Below the pieces are notes generated by a model. It was not told where the DNA came from. It made no database searches and worked only from the letters and a program-made list of their open reading frames with translations. From Chinchilla lanigera (taxonomy: Eukaryota; Chordata; Mammalia; Rodentia; Chinchillidae), in contig NW_004955435.1 in assembly GCF_000276665.1 (NCBI RefSeq), forward strand, positions 7,587,356 through 7,651,355: a DNA stretch of 64,000 nt, read 5' to 3'. The translations under genes and the position numbers were made by a program. Shown piece by piece: positions 34,146-45,967 of this stretch (positions are counted from its first letter, which is position 1; every line of letters starts with the position of its first letter).

Positions 34146-35084
34146 TTTATATAAATTTTATATAAAACATGTTTAAATAATATAGAAGGATATATTCCCC
34201 TCTATAGTATGCATTGAACACTAAGAGTCTTAATTGTGTTGTACTATAATCTTGTAGTAACAGATTTAACTCACTACATTCAATTTATAGAAAATGTTTA
34301 TCATATAATCCAACTGACAAAATGAGTCTTCACTGTCAAATCAATTAGCCAATTTGATTTTGTTTTCTGTCAGAAATATTCAGCTTTATTTTAAATTCAA
34401 ATATAAACACTTTTCTTTTTAGTTAATACATTTTATTTTTGTCCCAATATGTACAAAAAGATGTACATTCCTATGAAAAGATTCTCACTTTTGGATTCTA
34501 ATCCTAAAATAGAAAGTTAGGGAAGATAGTGAGACGGAAAGAGACAATAGCACAGAACCTTTCCCGGAGTGAGTCACAGGAATAATTCCAGACAGAGAGT
34601 CTATGAAATGTGTTTGCTTTGCTCTTACTGAGAAACACATTCTTTTGTTTGGTGCCCAGGAGATTCTTGGAGCCTGGATCAAACTGCTCCTCCTGGGAAG
34701 GGAGTATGCCTTCTTTTCTAACGTGAGAGAAGGGAAATTGTGAAAAGGCAATCGAGAAAGAGAGGCTGGCATACTAGAAATGGTTTTCTGGGAAGAACAA
34801 CAGTACGAGTAATACAGAAAAATAGGATCTGAATATTGATTCTCTTAACACTACTCTTTCCCACCATACTTAACGAAAAAATTTTTATTTAGCCTAAGGT
34901 GTATGCACACGTAAATTTGGAAACCACTCCAGAAAATCAACAATCTGATATTTTTAAGTTATGAAATAAATATTTATATATGTCCATTTGTACAAATGTA
35001 ACTGCTATGTCCTAGTTTGGCTGATTTTAGTAATTTTCATTCTACATACATTCAGGTGACTATGTTGTTCCAGCTGCTTAGGGA
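34146..35084. other. Anonymous AT-rich DNA
   Basis: No gene or confidently named repeat. Confidence 0.4.
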
Positions 35085-35505
35085 CGAGTGTGGTAGACGG
35101 TGTCCCTGCTTCTGCTCGCCTGCTCCTCCCATTTAAGAGAACTGTCTGTGTTCAGACTGCCCATTCATTGCTGTAAGAGGAATGCAATTCTTCACTCTAT
35201 TGCCTGTCTGGTCCATGAGATTTATTTAGACAAAAGACAGTGACTGATGCTGTTATGGATCCTATCCAGGCAGAAACTTTAAAACCTGTACTAAATAAAT
35301 TGACGTGTGTTCTGCTTCTACAAAAAAGATCTTCTCAGAGATGGCTACTTCTTCCCGTATCCTAAACTTGGCCTGAGAAGACACATAGAGACCCACAGAA
35401 CCTAGAAAAGTGCAGCAGAACTTTGGATGACCTATAGCTCTCAGGTAACTTGAATAAGAAATAAACATTTGTTGTTACAGTCCAGTGATATTTGTTAAAT
35501 ATGTA
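35085..35505 (+). mobile_element. MLT1-like LTR
   Basis: GAGTGTGGTAGACGGTGTCCCTGCTTC, GAGAAGACACATAGAGACCCACAGAACC and TAAGAAATAAACATTTGTTGTTACAG fit an old mammalian LTR of MLT1 type, with the AATAAA near its end. Confidence 0.5.
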
Positions 35506-36789
35506 TTTTAACTGCAGCAGAGACTTTACAGTGAGACAAATGTAGAAAATAAATCACATTTGTACTCTCAGAGAGGTTGCATTCTCTACATATTTAGTAC
35601 ATGTGGACCTTCCATAATCTAAAATCCCAAAATCTGAAATGTTCCTATATGCAGAAATTTTTGAGGGCTAACATAATGGCATGTGGAAAATTCCACAATT
35701 GACCTCAGGTGATATGTCAGTTAAAACACACTAAATATATTATATAAATTTACTTTCAGAATATGTGTATAAATTATGTATGAAATATAATTAGTGTATC
35801 TAGATTTGGACCCCATTGCCAAAATATTGACGTATTTTGTATGTATTATATGCAAATATTCCAAAATATGAAAATATGAAATGTGAAACATTTCCTAACT
35901 ATTTCAGTTAAGGGATATTGAAACAATAGGAGTTAAAGACTTCATCATAATTATTTTGAGTTTGTTTTAAAAGAAAAAGTATCTTTTTGATCACCCTTTT
36001 TCAGCATTGCAGGAAATAAGAGTAATAAGAGATTAAAATCAACAAAGTTTGTATTTTTGGTTGCTTTGCGCTGATCCAACTTCACTTGAAAACAAAAACA
36101 AATAAACAATGTCATCATTAAATACTTTTTTTGCAATAAAAAATACATTGTGCAAAGACAAAAGAAGTTCTAATTGAAAGTGGAACACTTGAATATCTCA
36201 AAATTAGGGATAAATCCATAAATTGAATGGAGAGCATTGTGCAATGTGTTTTCTTGAGGAGTCTTGTGCAATGAAATGCCTTGTGCAATGTATTTTCTTA
36301 GTGTATAGGGTGGTTTAGGCCCCGCTATGAAATTTTTTCCTTTTTTCTGTGTGCCCAAATCGATTCATTCATCTCACACTGATTGTATGTTCATAGGACC
36401 GTCATCCTGTTGGAATCAGAAGTATCAACAGAGTTTAAGTGTTTCATCTTCTTTCTTTTCTATGTATATGTTCTTTATCTCTCTCTCTTTCTCTTCTTTA
36501 ATGGTTATATTCCTAATATGAAAAATTTTAGGAACAGTGCTTTAAAAAAGACTGCTGCCATGTGTCTGGCACTGGTACAAGAATTGGTGACACAGGGTAA
36601 GCAAGAAAAATGAAGAGAAACGTTGCCGTCATACTGCTTACATTCTAGAAATCAGTGGGGAAGACAAACAAAAATGAAATGAGTATATTTTGAAATTTAC
36701 ACTACACACATATAAGCAATGATTTCAGGTAATTAATCAATCAATAAATGAAGGTCTGGCTGAGAAGGTGATTAGTCTTTTAAATTATT
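35506..36789. other. Anonymous AT-rich DNA
   Basis: No gene or confidently named repeat. A short direct repeat (TTGTGCAATG with TTTTCTT) occurs around 36236-36300. Confidence 0.4.
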
Positions 36790-37575
36790 TATTTATTTAC
36801 TTTTTTATTTTAAAGATTAAAAAACTAACAAAAGGACAATGAAGAAAAAAATCAAAACAGCACAAAAACAACAAAAACGATACATGACCTCAAAACAAAA
36901 TGATAGGAATTAACACTGGTTGCTACATTACCTACTGTTGTCTTCATGAAGTTGCTCAGTCCACCAGACCTAAGAATGTAAGATTGACCAAACAATCAAA
37001 GACAGTAGCAAGTAATAATAAAAAAGCAACACTGGACATGACGCAGAGCTTCACCATACAAGATGGTAGGAGTTCAGCAATGGTTCTTATACTGCATATT
37101 GTTGTTTTCAGATCAGTCATTCTGATTAGCAGGTTCATGCATGCAAAATTGGTCAAGAAGAAAGAAAATTTTAAGCACTGACTGTTCCTTTCAATAAACC
37201 ACAGACATCAGCAATACACCTATACCAGATATCCTTGTATATACATATAAATTTTGTTTTTCATTTTAAAAAGAAAAGAAAAACACCAAAATAACAAAAC
37301 CAAATACATAACAAGACAGCATAGAGAACAATAAAAATGATACAGAATTTCAAAACATGGTGATAGGATATTAACAATGGTTGTTATATCACATAATGTT
37401 ATCTTCAAAATGGTTGCACATTTGACTGATCAAACAATTTCGCATTAACAGTTCCATTCAATAAACCAACAGATATTAGTAGTACAGTTATCCTAGCTAT
37501 CCTGTACATACATATACATATTTTTTCCTCTTCCTTTTTCCTTTTCTTCTCCCCTCCTTCATCCCAGGTGCTCCT
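36790..37575 (-). repeat. Three tandem copies of the L1 3'-end module
   Basis: Three head-to-tail units start at about 36790, 36990 and 37255. Each contains an A-rich stretch, a GATAC/GACATGA...CAAAA(C/T)... (T)GATAGG or GGTAGG core, an ATTGTTGTCTTC-like block, and in units 2 and 3 AACTGTTCC..CAATAAACCA..CAGA with CTAT(A/C)..TATACATAT. The copy at 7896 has this module once. Orientation follows that copy. Confidence 0.65.
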
Positions 37576-37594
37576 TCCTACACTACAGATCCTG

Positions 37595-38005
37595 TAGAAA
37601 TTTAGAAGATCATCAATACCTACTTCAAAAATCTTTACTCTCATCAGATGGAAAACACAGAAGAAATGGAGATTCCTAGATACATATGAATTATCAAAGC
37701 TGAATAAAAAAGATATAAAAATCTTAAATAACCTAATATCAGCTAATGAAATTGAAAATGTAATAAAAACACTTACCAACAAAAAAACTTCCAGGTTCTG
37801 ATGGAATCTACAAGAAATTTAGAGAAGATTGAAAATCAATTCTTTTCAAACTCTTTAAAGAAATAGAAAGGGAAGCAATTCTCCCAAGCTCATTCCTGGA
37901 GGCAAGTATCACCCTGATACCTAAACCAGAAAAAGAACTAACCAAAAAAGAAAACTACAGGCCAATCTCCCTAATAAATATAGATCCAAAAATTTTTGAG
38001 AAGGT
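37595..38005 (+). mobile_element. L1 ORF2 reverse-transcriptase fragment
   Basis: Sense-strand pieces of ORF2 in different frames: ISANEIENVIKTLTNKK, the fingers-type linker before the SRF/PGPDG-like stretch, a KEIEREAILPSSFLEASITLIPKPEKE-like block and ENYRPISLINIDPKIFEK. Frameshifts separate the blocks, so no single frame survives. Confidence 0.85.
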
Positions 38006-38281
38006 GATTATTAAGGAAGTATCCAAAGGTGATGTAGCTTCTTGATTAAAAGAGAATTTTGAGTGGGGGAACAGCCTGTGCAAAGGCCCTAAGTTTGGAG
38101 GACGTCTAGCAGCACAGAGAAAAAGCATTATAAATTCAAAGGATGAGTAACTAAAAGAACACGGACCTAGAAAGAAAATGAGACCCAGGTTCATAGGGCT
38201 TGAAGGTCATTAAAGGGTAGAACCAAGCTACTGGAAAATTGTAAGGTGGGTATCACCTGACTTGTATACAATAAAGGCAGC
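38006..38281. other. Unassigned sequence
   Basis: No gene or named repeat seen. Confidence 0.35.
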
Positions 38282-38655
38282 GTCTTAGGCCATTTCCTAG
38301 TGCTCTAGCAGCTTACTGCAAATGAAATAATTTATAAGTAACAAAAATGTATTCAGATCATAATTTTGGAGGCTAAGAAGTTCAAGAGCATGTTCCTAGC
38401 ATCTGCTACAACATAAAGTGAGAGAAGGGCAAGCACATGTGAGACCAAGAAAGAAAAAACCTTGCTCATGTTATCATTTTTGTGAGGAATCCACTTCCAC
38501 AATAACTAACTTCCTTCCCTAACAACGTCATGAATCTATTCTGAGGCTCACTCCCTCATCACCAAATCATCTCTTAAAGAACACACTGCTTAATACTTTC
38601 AGGTAGAAATTAAGTTGCCAGCACTTAATGTGGGAGTACATGTTAAAACCATAGC
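38282..38655 (-). mobile_element. MaLR LTR (MST-like)
   Basis: Antisense LTR landmarks: GTCTTAGGCCATTTCC, ATAATTTATAAGTAACAAAAATGTATTCAGATCAT, TTTTGGAGGCTAAGAAGTTCAAGAGCATG, CTTCCACAATAACTAACTTCC, CACTCCCTCATCACCAAATCATCTCTTAAAG and AACCATAGC. Confidence 0.75.
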
Positions 38656-39984
38656 TAGCAGAGGAGGAGAAACACCAGCAAAAGGATCTGAAGAAGTGAG
38701 GAAGAGGAGAGGACTCCTTGGTCCAGGAACGCAACATCACTCATGACATCAGAATCACTTGGAAGTGGTTATAATATGCACTTCCTATCTGTGAATCTAG
38801 GAGTGTCATTTCAGACATGGGCAAGTGGATAGGTGAAAGACTGGTTGTAAAATTGTTTATGAAACAAAACTTCTCCAGAAAGTTCAAGGCCTGCTACAGA
38901 TTCATAAGATACTACACTCCTTTAAATTACTTGACATAGTTAATTTCATTTCAAAAAGCTAATTAAATGCTAAACATTATCAATATGCTTAGAAGTGTAG
39001 TTTGTGGTCCTACATTATAGCAGATAAAATGTCACTGAAATTGCAAGAAGATTTTCAGGGCAAAATGTGAAAGAAAGCATCACTGTTATAAATCTGTACT
39101 TCTGTTCTCTGTTCAGACACAACTATAATGGTACATTTCTTTAGTTCTCAGAAATTATATGCTTGAGGAAGGTCATTTGGATTGTTGCGCATGGACATTT
39201 TGGCATTTTAATGTGAAATTTCAGAGAAAGACCTCTATATCTTACTCAGTTTCTTTGTATTTTTTTACTCAGTTTAAACATACAAAGCTTTGTTTCATCA
39301 AGCCTAGTGATGGTGTTGGGGGGTTCTTGACATGTACGGAGCAAAAATTCCCTTGAAATTTCCTTCAGAGTTAAAAGGTAATACTGAAGCTCTACGCATC
39401 AACAGATAAAAGGAGAAATAAAAAGAAAAAAGCAGTACCTTATCAGTCAGCAAAGTAAAATCTTCCCCTAGAAGCTTTCAGCAGAATTCATTTGATGCTT
39501 CATCAGTCATAACTGTGTGACCTGGCCATCTATGTAGGCAAGGGAGCTGAAAGATGAAACAGCACATAGCAATAAGGTACTAGAGAAGACATGCAAATGG
39601 GGTGTTGATAATACAAGTATCTAAACATGGAATTAGTGATCTGAAAAAAAAAAACACCAAATGACATAATAGATAGGCTTCTTGATTTGCTACTATAAAA
39701 CATGTCAGAGGTATCAAGAAATAAATGAGTGGAAATAACTATGCAGTGTTAATCTATGAAGTATTAGGTAAAAGTATACAGGATTATAAATCAGACAATG
39801 ATCTTTGAAATTCAAAAATACCAATCAAACTAAATGTTACTGAAGTTCTGAGCATAAAGAATAATCCCAAATGCAGCTAGTTTTTGTACTTGTCATAATG
39901 ATATTTAGTAATAAGAGTTAAAATTATATTATATAACATTTTATTGCTCTTTGTGATATCCATGTTGCAAAAATATTAATAGGG
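38656..39984. other. Anonymous DNA
   Basis: No gene or confidently named repeat. Confidence 0.4.
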
Positions 39985-40146
39985 CCGTGTGTTGCTTTAA
40001 TTGTTCCCTCCAAACTATGCTGAAATCCAAACCCCAATTATCTATGAATGTGAACTTATTTTGAAACAGAATCTTTGTTGTGGTGATCAAGTTCAGAGGC
40101 CATTAGGGCAGACCCTCACAGTGTGACTGATGTACAAATACGTCTC
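39985..40146 (+). mobile_element. MLT1-like LTR 5' fragment
   Basis: TTCCCTCCAAACTATGCTGAAATCCAAACCCCAATTATC, AATGTGAACTTATTTTGAAACAGAATCTTTG and GGCCATTAGGGCAGACCCT match the first half of an MLT1-type LTR. Truncated where the MaLR internal sequence begins. Confidence 0.65.
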
Positions 40147-40471
40147 CTCAAACCATGCTTAATCCCCAAATAAACACAAGGTCATAATTCTGCCAAACAT
40201 GATATGCATAAAACCAGAAACACAATAATCCTTTCCACAAAGGCTTAACAGTTCCAGCACTTTTTCAAAAGTTGAAGCTACATTCTCTTTGAGAGCTAAG
40301 ACAAACTCTTTGCTGTGAACCCCTGTAAAATTTGGAAACAAATTACATAATCACAAGACATAATGGCATAGGGTAAACATTTCCATTAAAAAGAAAAAGA
40401 AAGAAAACATCTTTTTTATCCATTCATCAGTTGATGGGCTCTTGAGCTGCTTTCAAGATTTAGCTGTTACA

Positions 40472-40518
40472 GGGGCTGGGGATTTAGCTCAGCCGGAAAA
40501 ACAAACAACCAAACAAAA
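40472..40518 (+). mobile_element. Internally deleted ID SINE, 47 bp
   Basis: Keeps the 5' 21 bases GGGGCTGGGGATTTAGCTCAG, then jumps to CCGG and an A-rich (AAAC-like) tail; the whole middle including the B box is missing. A 17-base target duplication with two mismatches flanks it (AAGATTTAGCTGTTACA at 40455-40471, AAGATTTAGCTATTATA at 40519-40535), so it inserted in this short form or lost its middle afterwards. Confidence 0.85.
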
Positions 40519-40612
40519 AAGATTTAGCTATTATAAACTATGTTGCTGTAAGCATGGGTATGCATATATCATTGTGAAATGATATTTTTAATTCTTTTGG
40601 GGCTATATCAAG

Positions 40613-40966
40613 TGTCACTAGTGGCTGAGCTGGAGATTGTTCACACGTGCGGAGCCCAGAGCACAGAGCGCCGGAGGAATTCCTTGAAGGCACTGAACCC
40701 CCGAAGGGAACAGGAGTTCCAGTCCCAAGAACACGGGGTGTGAGAGGTGAGCTAGTTGGCAGGCAGAGGGTTTCACCTAACCTTAACTTGCCGAGGGTAT
40801 AAATAAACACGCTGCAGTTGTTGAGGAGTTTTTCTTCTCCCATCGGGAGAGAGGGCTTCACCTAACCTTAGCTTTCTGCGTTCTGCAGTCTGTCTTCATT
40901 TCTTCATCCTCCACTGCCTGCCCCGAAACCCCAGGGAAGTTCAAGAACCGTGCTGAAAGTGGCTAC
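40613..40966 (+). mobile_element. Solo LTR of an unrecognised ERV, inserted in the L1
   Basis: GC-rich 354-bp block starting TGTCACTAGTGGCTG. CAAG occurs immediately before (40609-40612) and at its end (40967-40970; six bases with one mismatch if ATCAAG/ACCAAG is used). Removing the block restores the L1 sequence. It contains a TATA-like GTATAAATAAA at 40797-40807 and a near-perfect repeat of TTCACCTAACCTTA(A/G)CTT at about 40772 and 40857. The 3' end lacks the canonical CA. Confidence 0.7.
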
Positions 40967-43059
40967 CAAGAAGGGGAATAGTTAGATCTATACACTGGAG
41001 TACTACTCTGCAATAAAGAAGGATAAACTCAAGACATTTCTAGGTAAATGGATGCACCCTGAGATTATCAGCACAATAAATCAGACGCACGTTTAAATAT
41101 TACACTCTTTCTCTTGTGTGAGAAGCTGAAAGGGTAAATAAGGACTAAACTGCATAATAGATACAAGGAAATAGGAAGAAAATGTTCAAATGGGAAGGGG
41201 AACAAGGGAGGAGGAGGGGCAATGGAAGGAAGGGCAAAGAAAAAAGAGGATAAAAGGGAAAAATGGAAACAAAACTTTCATAAGTAAAGAGGGGAATTAG
41301 GGTTACAGGGAGGGCAGAGGATTGGAGAAAAATAAGAATCAAGATATATTATGTATGGTACAAATTCCCTATGATGTATGTGATTGTTATGCATACCTAA
41401 AATGTACCAATAAAGTTAATTAAAATATATACAACAAAAAGAGCAGAAAGGGGTGATAAAGAAGAATAGGAAGGAGACTAAAACCTAGCAGAGCACACAT
41501 TATGTTCTGTAACTCTATACCTATCATCCAGGCACATCATAGTGAGATATGAGTTCCAGAGGGATTAGGTGCTCCTTACCCTGTGAACTTGCTGGTTGCA
41601 GCCCATATGGCCTTATCCTGAGGTGGCTCCATCACAGGCTTCAGATTTCCTCAGATAAACTTTCCACACTCTTGGCATCCCCAGCTTCCTAGGGTATTCA
41701 CTGCACACTCCACATCTTCACATATCAACCTCTCAGGGGCTCCTGGCTTGGGCTACCAGGCCTTCCTTTGAAATATGTGTAGAAGCCTTCCTGACCATGC
41801 AGCTCTTGCGTTCTGCATGCTGATAAAACCAGAATCACACGGATAACTTCAAGGTTAGCTACCAGCTCAAGCAGTATCTAAGCCCCCTTGGACCATGACT
41901 CCAGTGGCCTCTGAGTGCATGGTTGACTGTGCACAGTGAAATGAATCCCATGGAACTAATCCTCTAGGAGGCTTTTCTGAAGCAGGTGTCCCAGGGACTT
42001 TCTTCTCAAATGAGAGGTTTACACATTTGCACCTTCAAAGTAGGATAGGTGGAATTTTGCTGATTGGAGAAATGCCATCAAGGCATTTTTGCTGTTTCCG
42101 TACAAAGCACTTGACTTCTTTTTAATGGCACTAGTCTCTTCAGCAGGCACACTTCCTTTGGTCCAAACTTTACACAGGACTTCTTCTGGGTGAAAATTTA
42201 AATTTTTCAAATTTTTCTGTTGTAGTTTTTGCTCCTAATTCTCACTACAAATGTGAACTTGGGCACAGCCTGAACATTGGGCTGTCTTGAAATTTCCTCC
42301 ATCAGATCAAACAGCTCACCACTCAATCTCAGTACCCACAAATTACTATAGTATATACATCCTCAAGTTTAAGAATCCTTATTCCCAACTGAAACCTCCT
42401 GAGCCTCCCCTTTACTGCCAACACTCCTATCAGCATTCTCATCTTCTGAGCTTCAACTGTAGTCACCCAGCAGGCTCTGCTTATATCAGTATTAGGCTTC
42501 TCTACCCACAGCTCCTACCCTTTCTAAACACCTCTTGTAAACCAGTTCCAAAGGCTTCTGAACAACATGGTCAGGTACAGTCACAGCAATGACTCCATTT
42601 CTGTTGTGCTAATTTTCTATTAGTCAGTTTTCTCATTGCTGAGACATAATACTTCACATCTACAACTTAAAGGAGAAGTTGGATTTAGCTCAGAACCTTA
42701 GAAGATTCAGTTCATGATTGGATAACTCCAGTAAAGAAGCATCATGTTCAGAGCACATGGCAGAACAAAGATGCTTCATTCACCAAGATGGAGAAACAGA
42801 GCAGGGAACAGGGCCAGAGGGCAGGTGCCAGGAACCAGACATGGACCCTCTGGCCACACATCCTTGTTCTACCCAGACAGATTCAGAAGTTGCACCATTC
42901 AGAATTGCTGCACCAGTTGCTTGGTGGATCCTAAAAGCAGTCAAGCTGACAGTCCATCTAACTGCAGCATATATATTCTGCACCAATATGGTTTACAACA
43001 CACTGTATTTTAGTAAGATTTAGCTCTATCAATACATAAAAAGGAAGCTCATTTATTTT

Positions 43060-43600
43060 TACTGCTCTTTTGCATCACAATGTGCAATTCTGCATTGCAT
43101 TTATTCACTGTCAGGTTGATAGAAATTTTTAGTGTCTTTCCTCAATGTTTTGATACCGTAAACAGTTCCAAAATCTTCTTGTATGTATTGTCTGGGATAT
43201 ATTGGAAAATTTCTACGGTATTACCTGGAAGTAAAATCATCTGAATGTAATATGTGTACATAGCCAACATGACAACATCAGGCCAAGATCCTTTCTTATA
43301 GGGATTAGTACGTATACTCTACCAACAATGTGGATGAGCTCCTGCTAATGTGAATGGTTTTTCAATTCTCTCCCCTGCCTCTAAGTATAAAATGATAACT
43401 ATTGTGGCTTAAATTTACATTCCATGATTATGGCCATCATAGTGTTGCTTTTCTCTTCCATTTAAGTACCGTTCACATTCTTTTTCCATTTTGAGGAGTT
43501 GCCTATGTTCGATATATTGATTTGTACATACCCACATATATATTCTGTTAGTCCTTTGTTGATTCATGTTTCATACTTGTCTCCTCCTAGGGCATGTCAC
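43060..43600 (-). mobile_element. Old LINE-1 (L1M) fragment
   Basis: Antisense landmarks: ATTCACTGTCAGGTTGATAG, CTCTACCAACAATGTGGATGAG, AACTATTGTGGCTTAAATTTACATTCC, CATTTTGAGGAGTTGCCTATG and TATTCTGTTAGTCCTTTGTTG. Confidence 0.65.
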
Positions 43601-43684
43601 GTCACTTTTCCCTTACTATTTTAAAGTTCATTTTTACAATGACATATAAGTATCGTCCATTTCAGTTCCCCCAGGGATATTTAT

Positions 43685-43830
43685 AGTTAATACTCACAAT
43701 AATGTTGTAGGGAAGATATCTAACATTCTATGACCTTTTTAAAGAGATTAAAAATCACTTAGAGGGTAAAATATACTTCCAAAGCCTGTAAGATCTGCTT
43801 TTGAAAGCCACAGTTTTTCCTATACAACAC
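43685..43830 (-). mobile_element. MIR fragment
   Basis: AATACTCACAATAATGTTGTAGGGAAGATAT followed by an AAAGAGATTAAAAATCACTTAGAGGGT block resembles antisense MIR (CTCACAACAATCCTGTGAGGTAGG...). Confidence 0.45.
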
Positions 43831-44924
43831 ATATTTTGGTTATGGTTTAAAGTTACCACTTTGGGAGCATTTTATATTTGAATAAAGATATTTTGTTGCA
43901 CGAAGACCCCAGCCAATTGATTTATCTCTTAGAACAGTTAACACATTAACTTTCCCTCTCAAGATTTTGAACACATGTGTCCTGAGCGACTTCTCATCAA
44001 CACTGAAGGAAGGAAAATAAACGCTTTTTCTGGCAACCAAAACACATTTCAGATCAAAGTTATGGTTATAGGTGTAATACAAGACTAAGATAATTCATAC
44101 TTTTCATCATCTCTGGGTTTTGTCAGAATTGTGAAAATAAACTACAATTTTATCTTTCATTTTGTAAAATGGAGTGCAAATTGGATCTTTGTTCATCATA
44201 AGTAATATCACCTAGAAATCCATTAGTTAGAGTAGCATTTTGGCACAAAATGAGTGAACACTGTACAAGCTAAGTTGACTAACATAATATAAAGAATATC
44301 TACTTTTTTCTCTGACATCTGATTTTAATAGAAAATGGATAAAAGTGCAATAAAATGTCTCAAATAATGAAAATATAACTTTAATAAGAATAAGATGTGT
44401 CTTACATTGTACGTAAGCTCTCCGTATCAAAGTTTATTATATATTATAAGGTATAGAAAAGGCATAAGAATGTGTACACTGGTAGAACTCACATATTTTA
44501 GTAAAACCTCTTATTATGTGTTTTCAGTTGTTTATATGGCTCCTTCATATGGTTAGCAGCTGGGAGTTATGCAATGTCAAGTCCATGAAGTGTGGTTCAC
44601 ATAATTTCCAGTGCCCTCCTTATGCAAAAATCTTAACAGTAGCAGAGTTATGAATTTAAGACATATAAATTATATATTTTAACGCAGTATGAGAGAAATG
44701 ACCTTAGTGTTCTATAATACCAAAACATCTTATGAGTTTCCAAGGTCTCAAAAATTTATTATCTGAATGTCCAAAGGCTGGAGCAGAGGGATATGTGGTA
44801 AAATTGACAGAGATTCATAGGGATTTGCAGGGAACACACACATTTTGGCAATAGACCTGGATTTATGCCTCTATTCCTCTTGTTAGCTATGTATTTTTTC
44901 ATCTTCCAACTTGGACTGTTAGTA
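43831..44924. other. Anonymous AT-rich DNA
   Basis: No gene or confidently named repeat. Confidence 0.4.
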
Positions 44925-45240
44925 CTAGTCTAGGTTAAGTTACAGAAATAAACAACCTCCAGACTTTAATGGCTTGTAAAAAGAAGAGTTTATTATATTT
45001 TCTCAGGCCACATGACTGGCATGGAGTGCCTAGAGCTCGCTAACGTATCTGCTCACTGTGCCACAGCTGGATAAAGAAATCACTATATTAAAAGTTATGA
45101 TTAACTAAAGCAGAGAGAACGAGCTAACACAAATGCACTGCAGAAGTGCCACATGTAGCTTGCACTCACAAGGCATTGCTAGCACTAATCACACGGCTCC
45201 ACCCAACCTGGAAGAAGTTAAAATAGGATTCCTAGGATGA
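44925..45240 (-). mobile_element. Old mammalian LTR (MLT1-like)
   Basis: AATGGCTTGTAAAAAGAAGAGTTTATTATATTTTCTCAGGCCACATG and CTAATCACACGGCTCCACCCAACC are antisense landmarks of an old LTR whose 3' end reads ...GAAATAAAC...AAGCCACTGAG. Diverged. Confidence 0.45.
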
Positions 45241-45842
45241 TCCTGGAAAGCAAAGATGAGAAACACTGGACACACCGTGAAAGTGTGCCGTAGTGTTGTT
45301 GAGAATTTACTACCGGACTGCCTGAAGTTTAGTATTTATGACATGTGGTAGACATTGGGAAACACTCTTTATTAAGGGTTGCCGTCAAGCTTACAGCTCC
45401 AGCATTAGCTAGCAAGGATGAAAAGACATTATTATGTATGGGTAGAATTTTCTTATACTTTACAGTCCATCTTAGGTTTCTGTGGTGAATATATTTCAAA
45501 CAAGAAGAGATTTTTTTTTAAATTAGGAAACATTTAAAGTGGCAATACTGCAACTTGTTATAATTAACTGATGTGAAATCTAGAAATTCAATGAGTATCA
45601 AATGCATTATGAATTTCCAGATATTTTTTAGTCTTTTCTAGATTTATTAAATCTGATAGGAAAGAAGTCTTCCCATAGCAACGTTTTCATTAATGATTCA
45701 AATTTGACACAATCAATTTTATGATTCAGCTATTTAAAAACTTTTGAGAAACTTGACCTAGAAAATTAAATTTCCCAGTACAAGTAAGAATGTCCTATTC
45801 TATGTCTTTTCACTCTGTTATTCATAGGAGACATAATATCTT
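45241..45842. other. Anonymous DNA
   Basis: No gene or confidently named repeat. Confidence 0.4.
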
Positions 45843-45852
45843 CTAATATTTT

Positions 45853-45957
45853 CTTTTTTTTCTTTCTTTCTTTTTTTTTTTTTCCAGTACCAGGAGTTGA
45901 ACTCACGACCTCACACTTGCCAGGCAGGTGCTGTGCCACTGAGCTAAATCCCCAGCC
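45853..45957 (-). mobile_element. ID-type SINE
   Basis: Poly-T/TTTC-rich tail, then CCAGTACCAGGAGTTGAACTC (B box) to CTGAGCTAAATCCCCAGCCC (A box and 5' end). Duplication CTAATATTTT at 45843-45852 and 45958-45967. Confidence 0.95.
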
Positions 45958-45967
45958 CTAATATTTT

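Larger units (their letters stand above)
40388..41435 (+). mobile_element. LINE-1 3' end with inverted 5' part, inserted in MaLR
   Basis: The left part (about 40395-40990) reads antisense L1: TTTATCCATTCATCAGTTGATGGGC, TAAGCATGGGTATGCATATATC, CTTTTGGGGCTATATCA, then AAGAAGGGGAATAGTTAGATC after an inserted LTR. The right part (about 40990-41425) reads sense L1 from exactly where the inverted piece stops (CACTGGAGTACTACTCTGCAATAAAG) to the 3' terminus CCAATAAAGTTAATT. The 7-base duplication AAAAAGA (40388-40394 and 41436-41442) starts right after TT, giving the L1 endonuclease site TT/AAAA. This is a textbook twin-priming product. Confidence 0.85.
40147..42985 (-). mobile_element. Second MaLR provirus, split by later insertions
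   Basis: Internal sequence at 40147-40387 (GCTAAGACAAACTCTTTGCTGTGAACCCC) and 41443-42604 (AGGGGCTCCTGGCTTGGGCTACCAGGCC, TCAGGTACAGTCACAGCAATGACTCC) parallels the first MaLR copy in the same order. An LTR follows at about 42605-42985 (TATTAGTCAGTTTTCTCATTGCTGAGACATAATAC, CATGGCAGAACAAAGATGC). The left LTR is missing. The gap between the internal pieces is an L1 with its own insertions. Confidence 0.75.

Noticed and set aside
36790..37575. Tandem repeats considered as a CRISPR-like array
   Set aside because: Units are diverged, a few hundred bases long and belong to a dispersed L1 module. The organism is a mammal.
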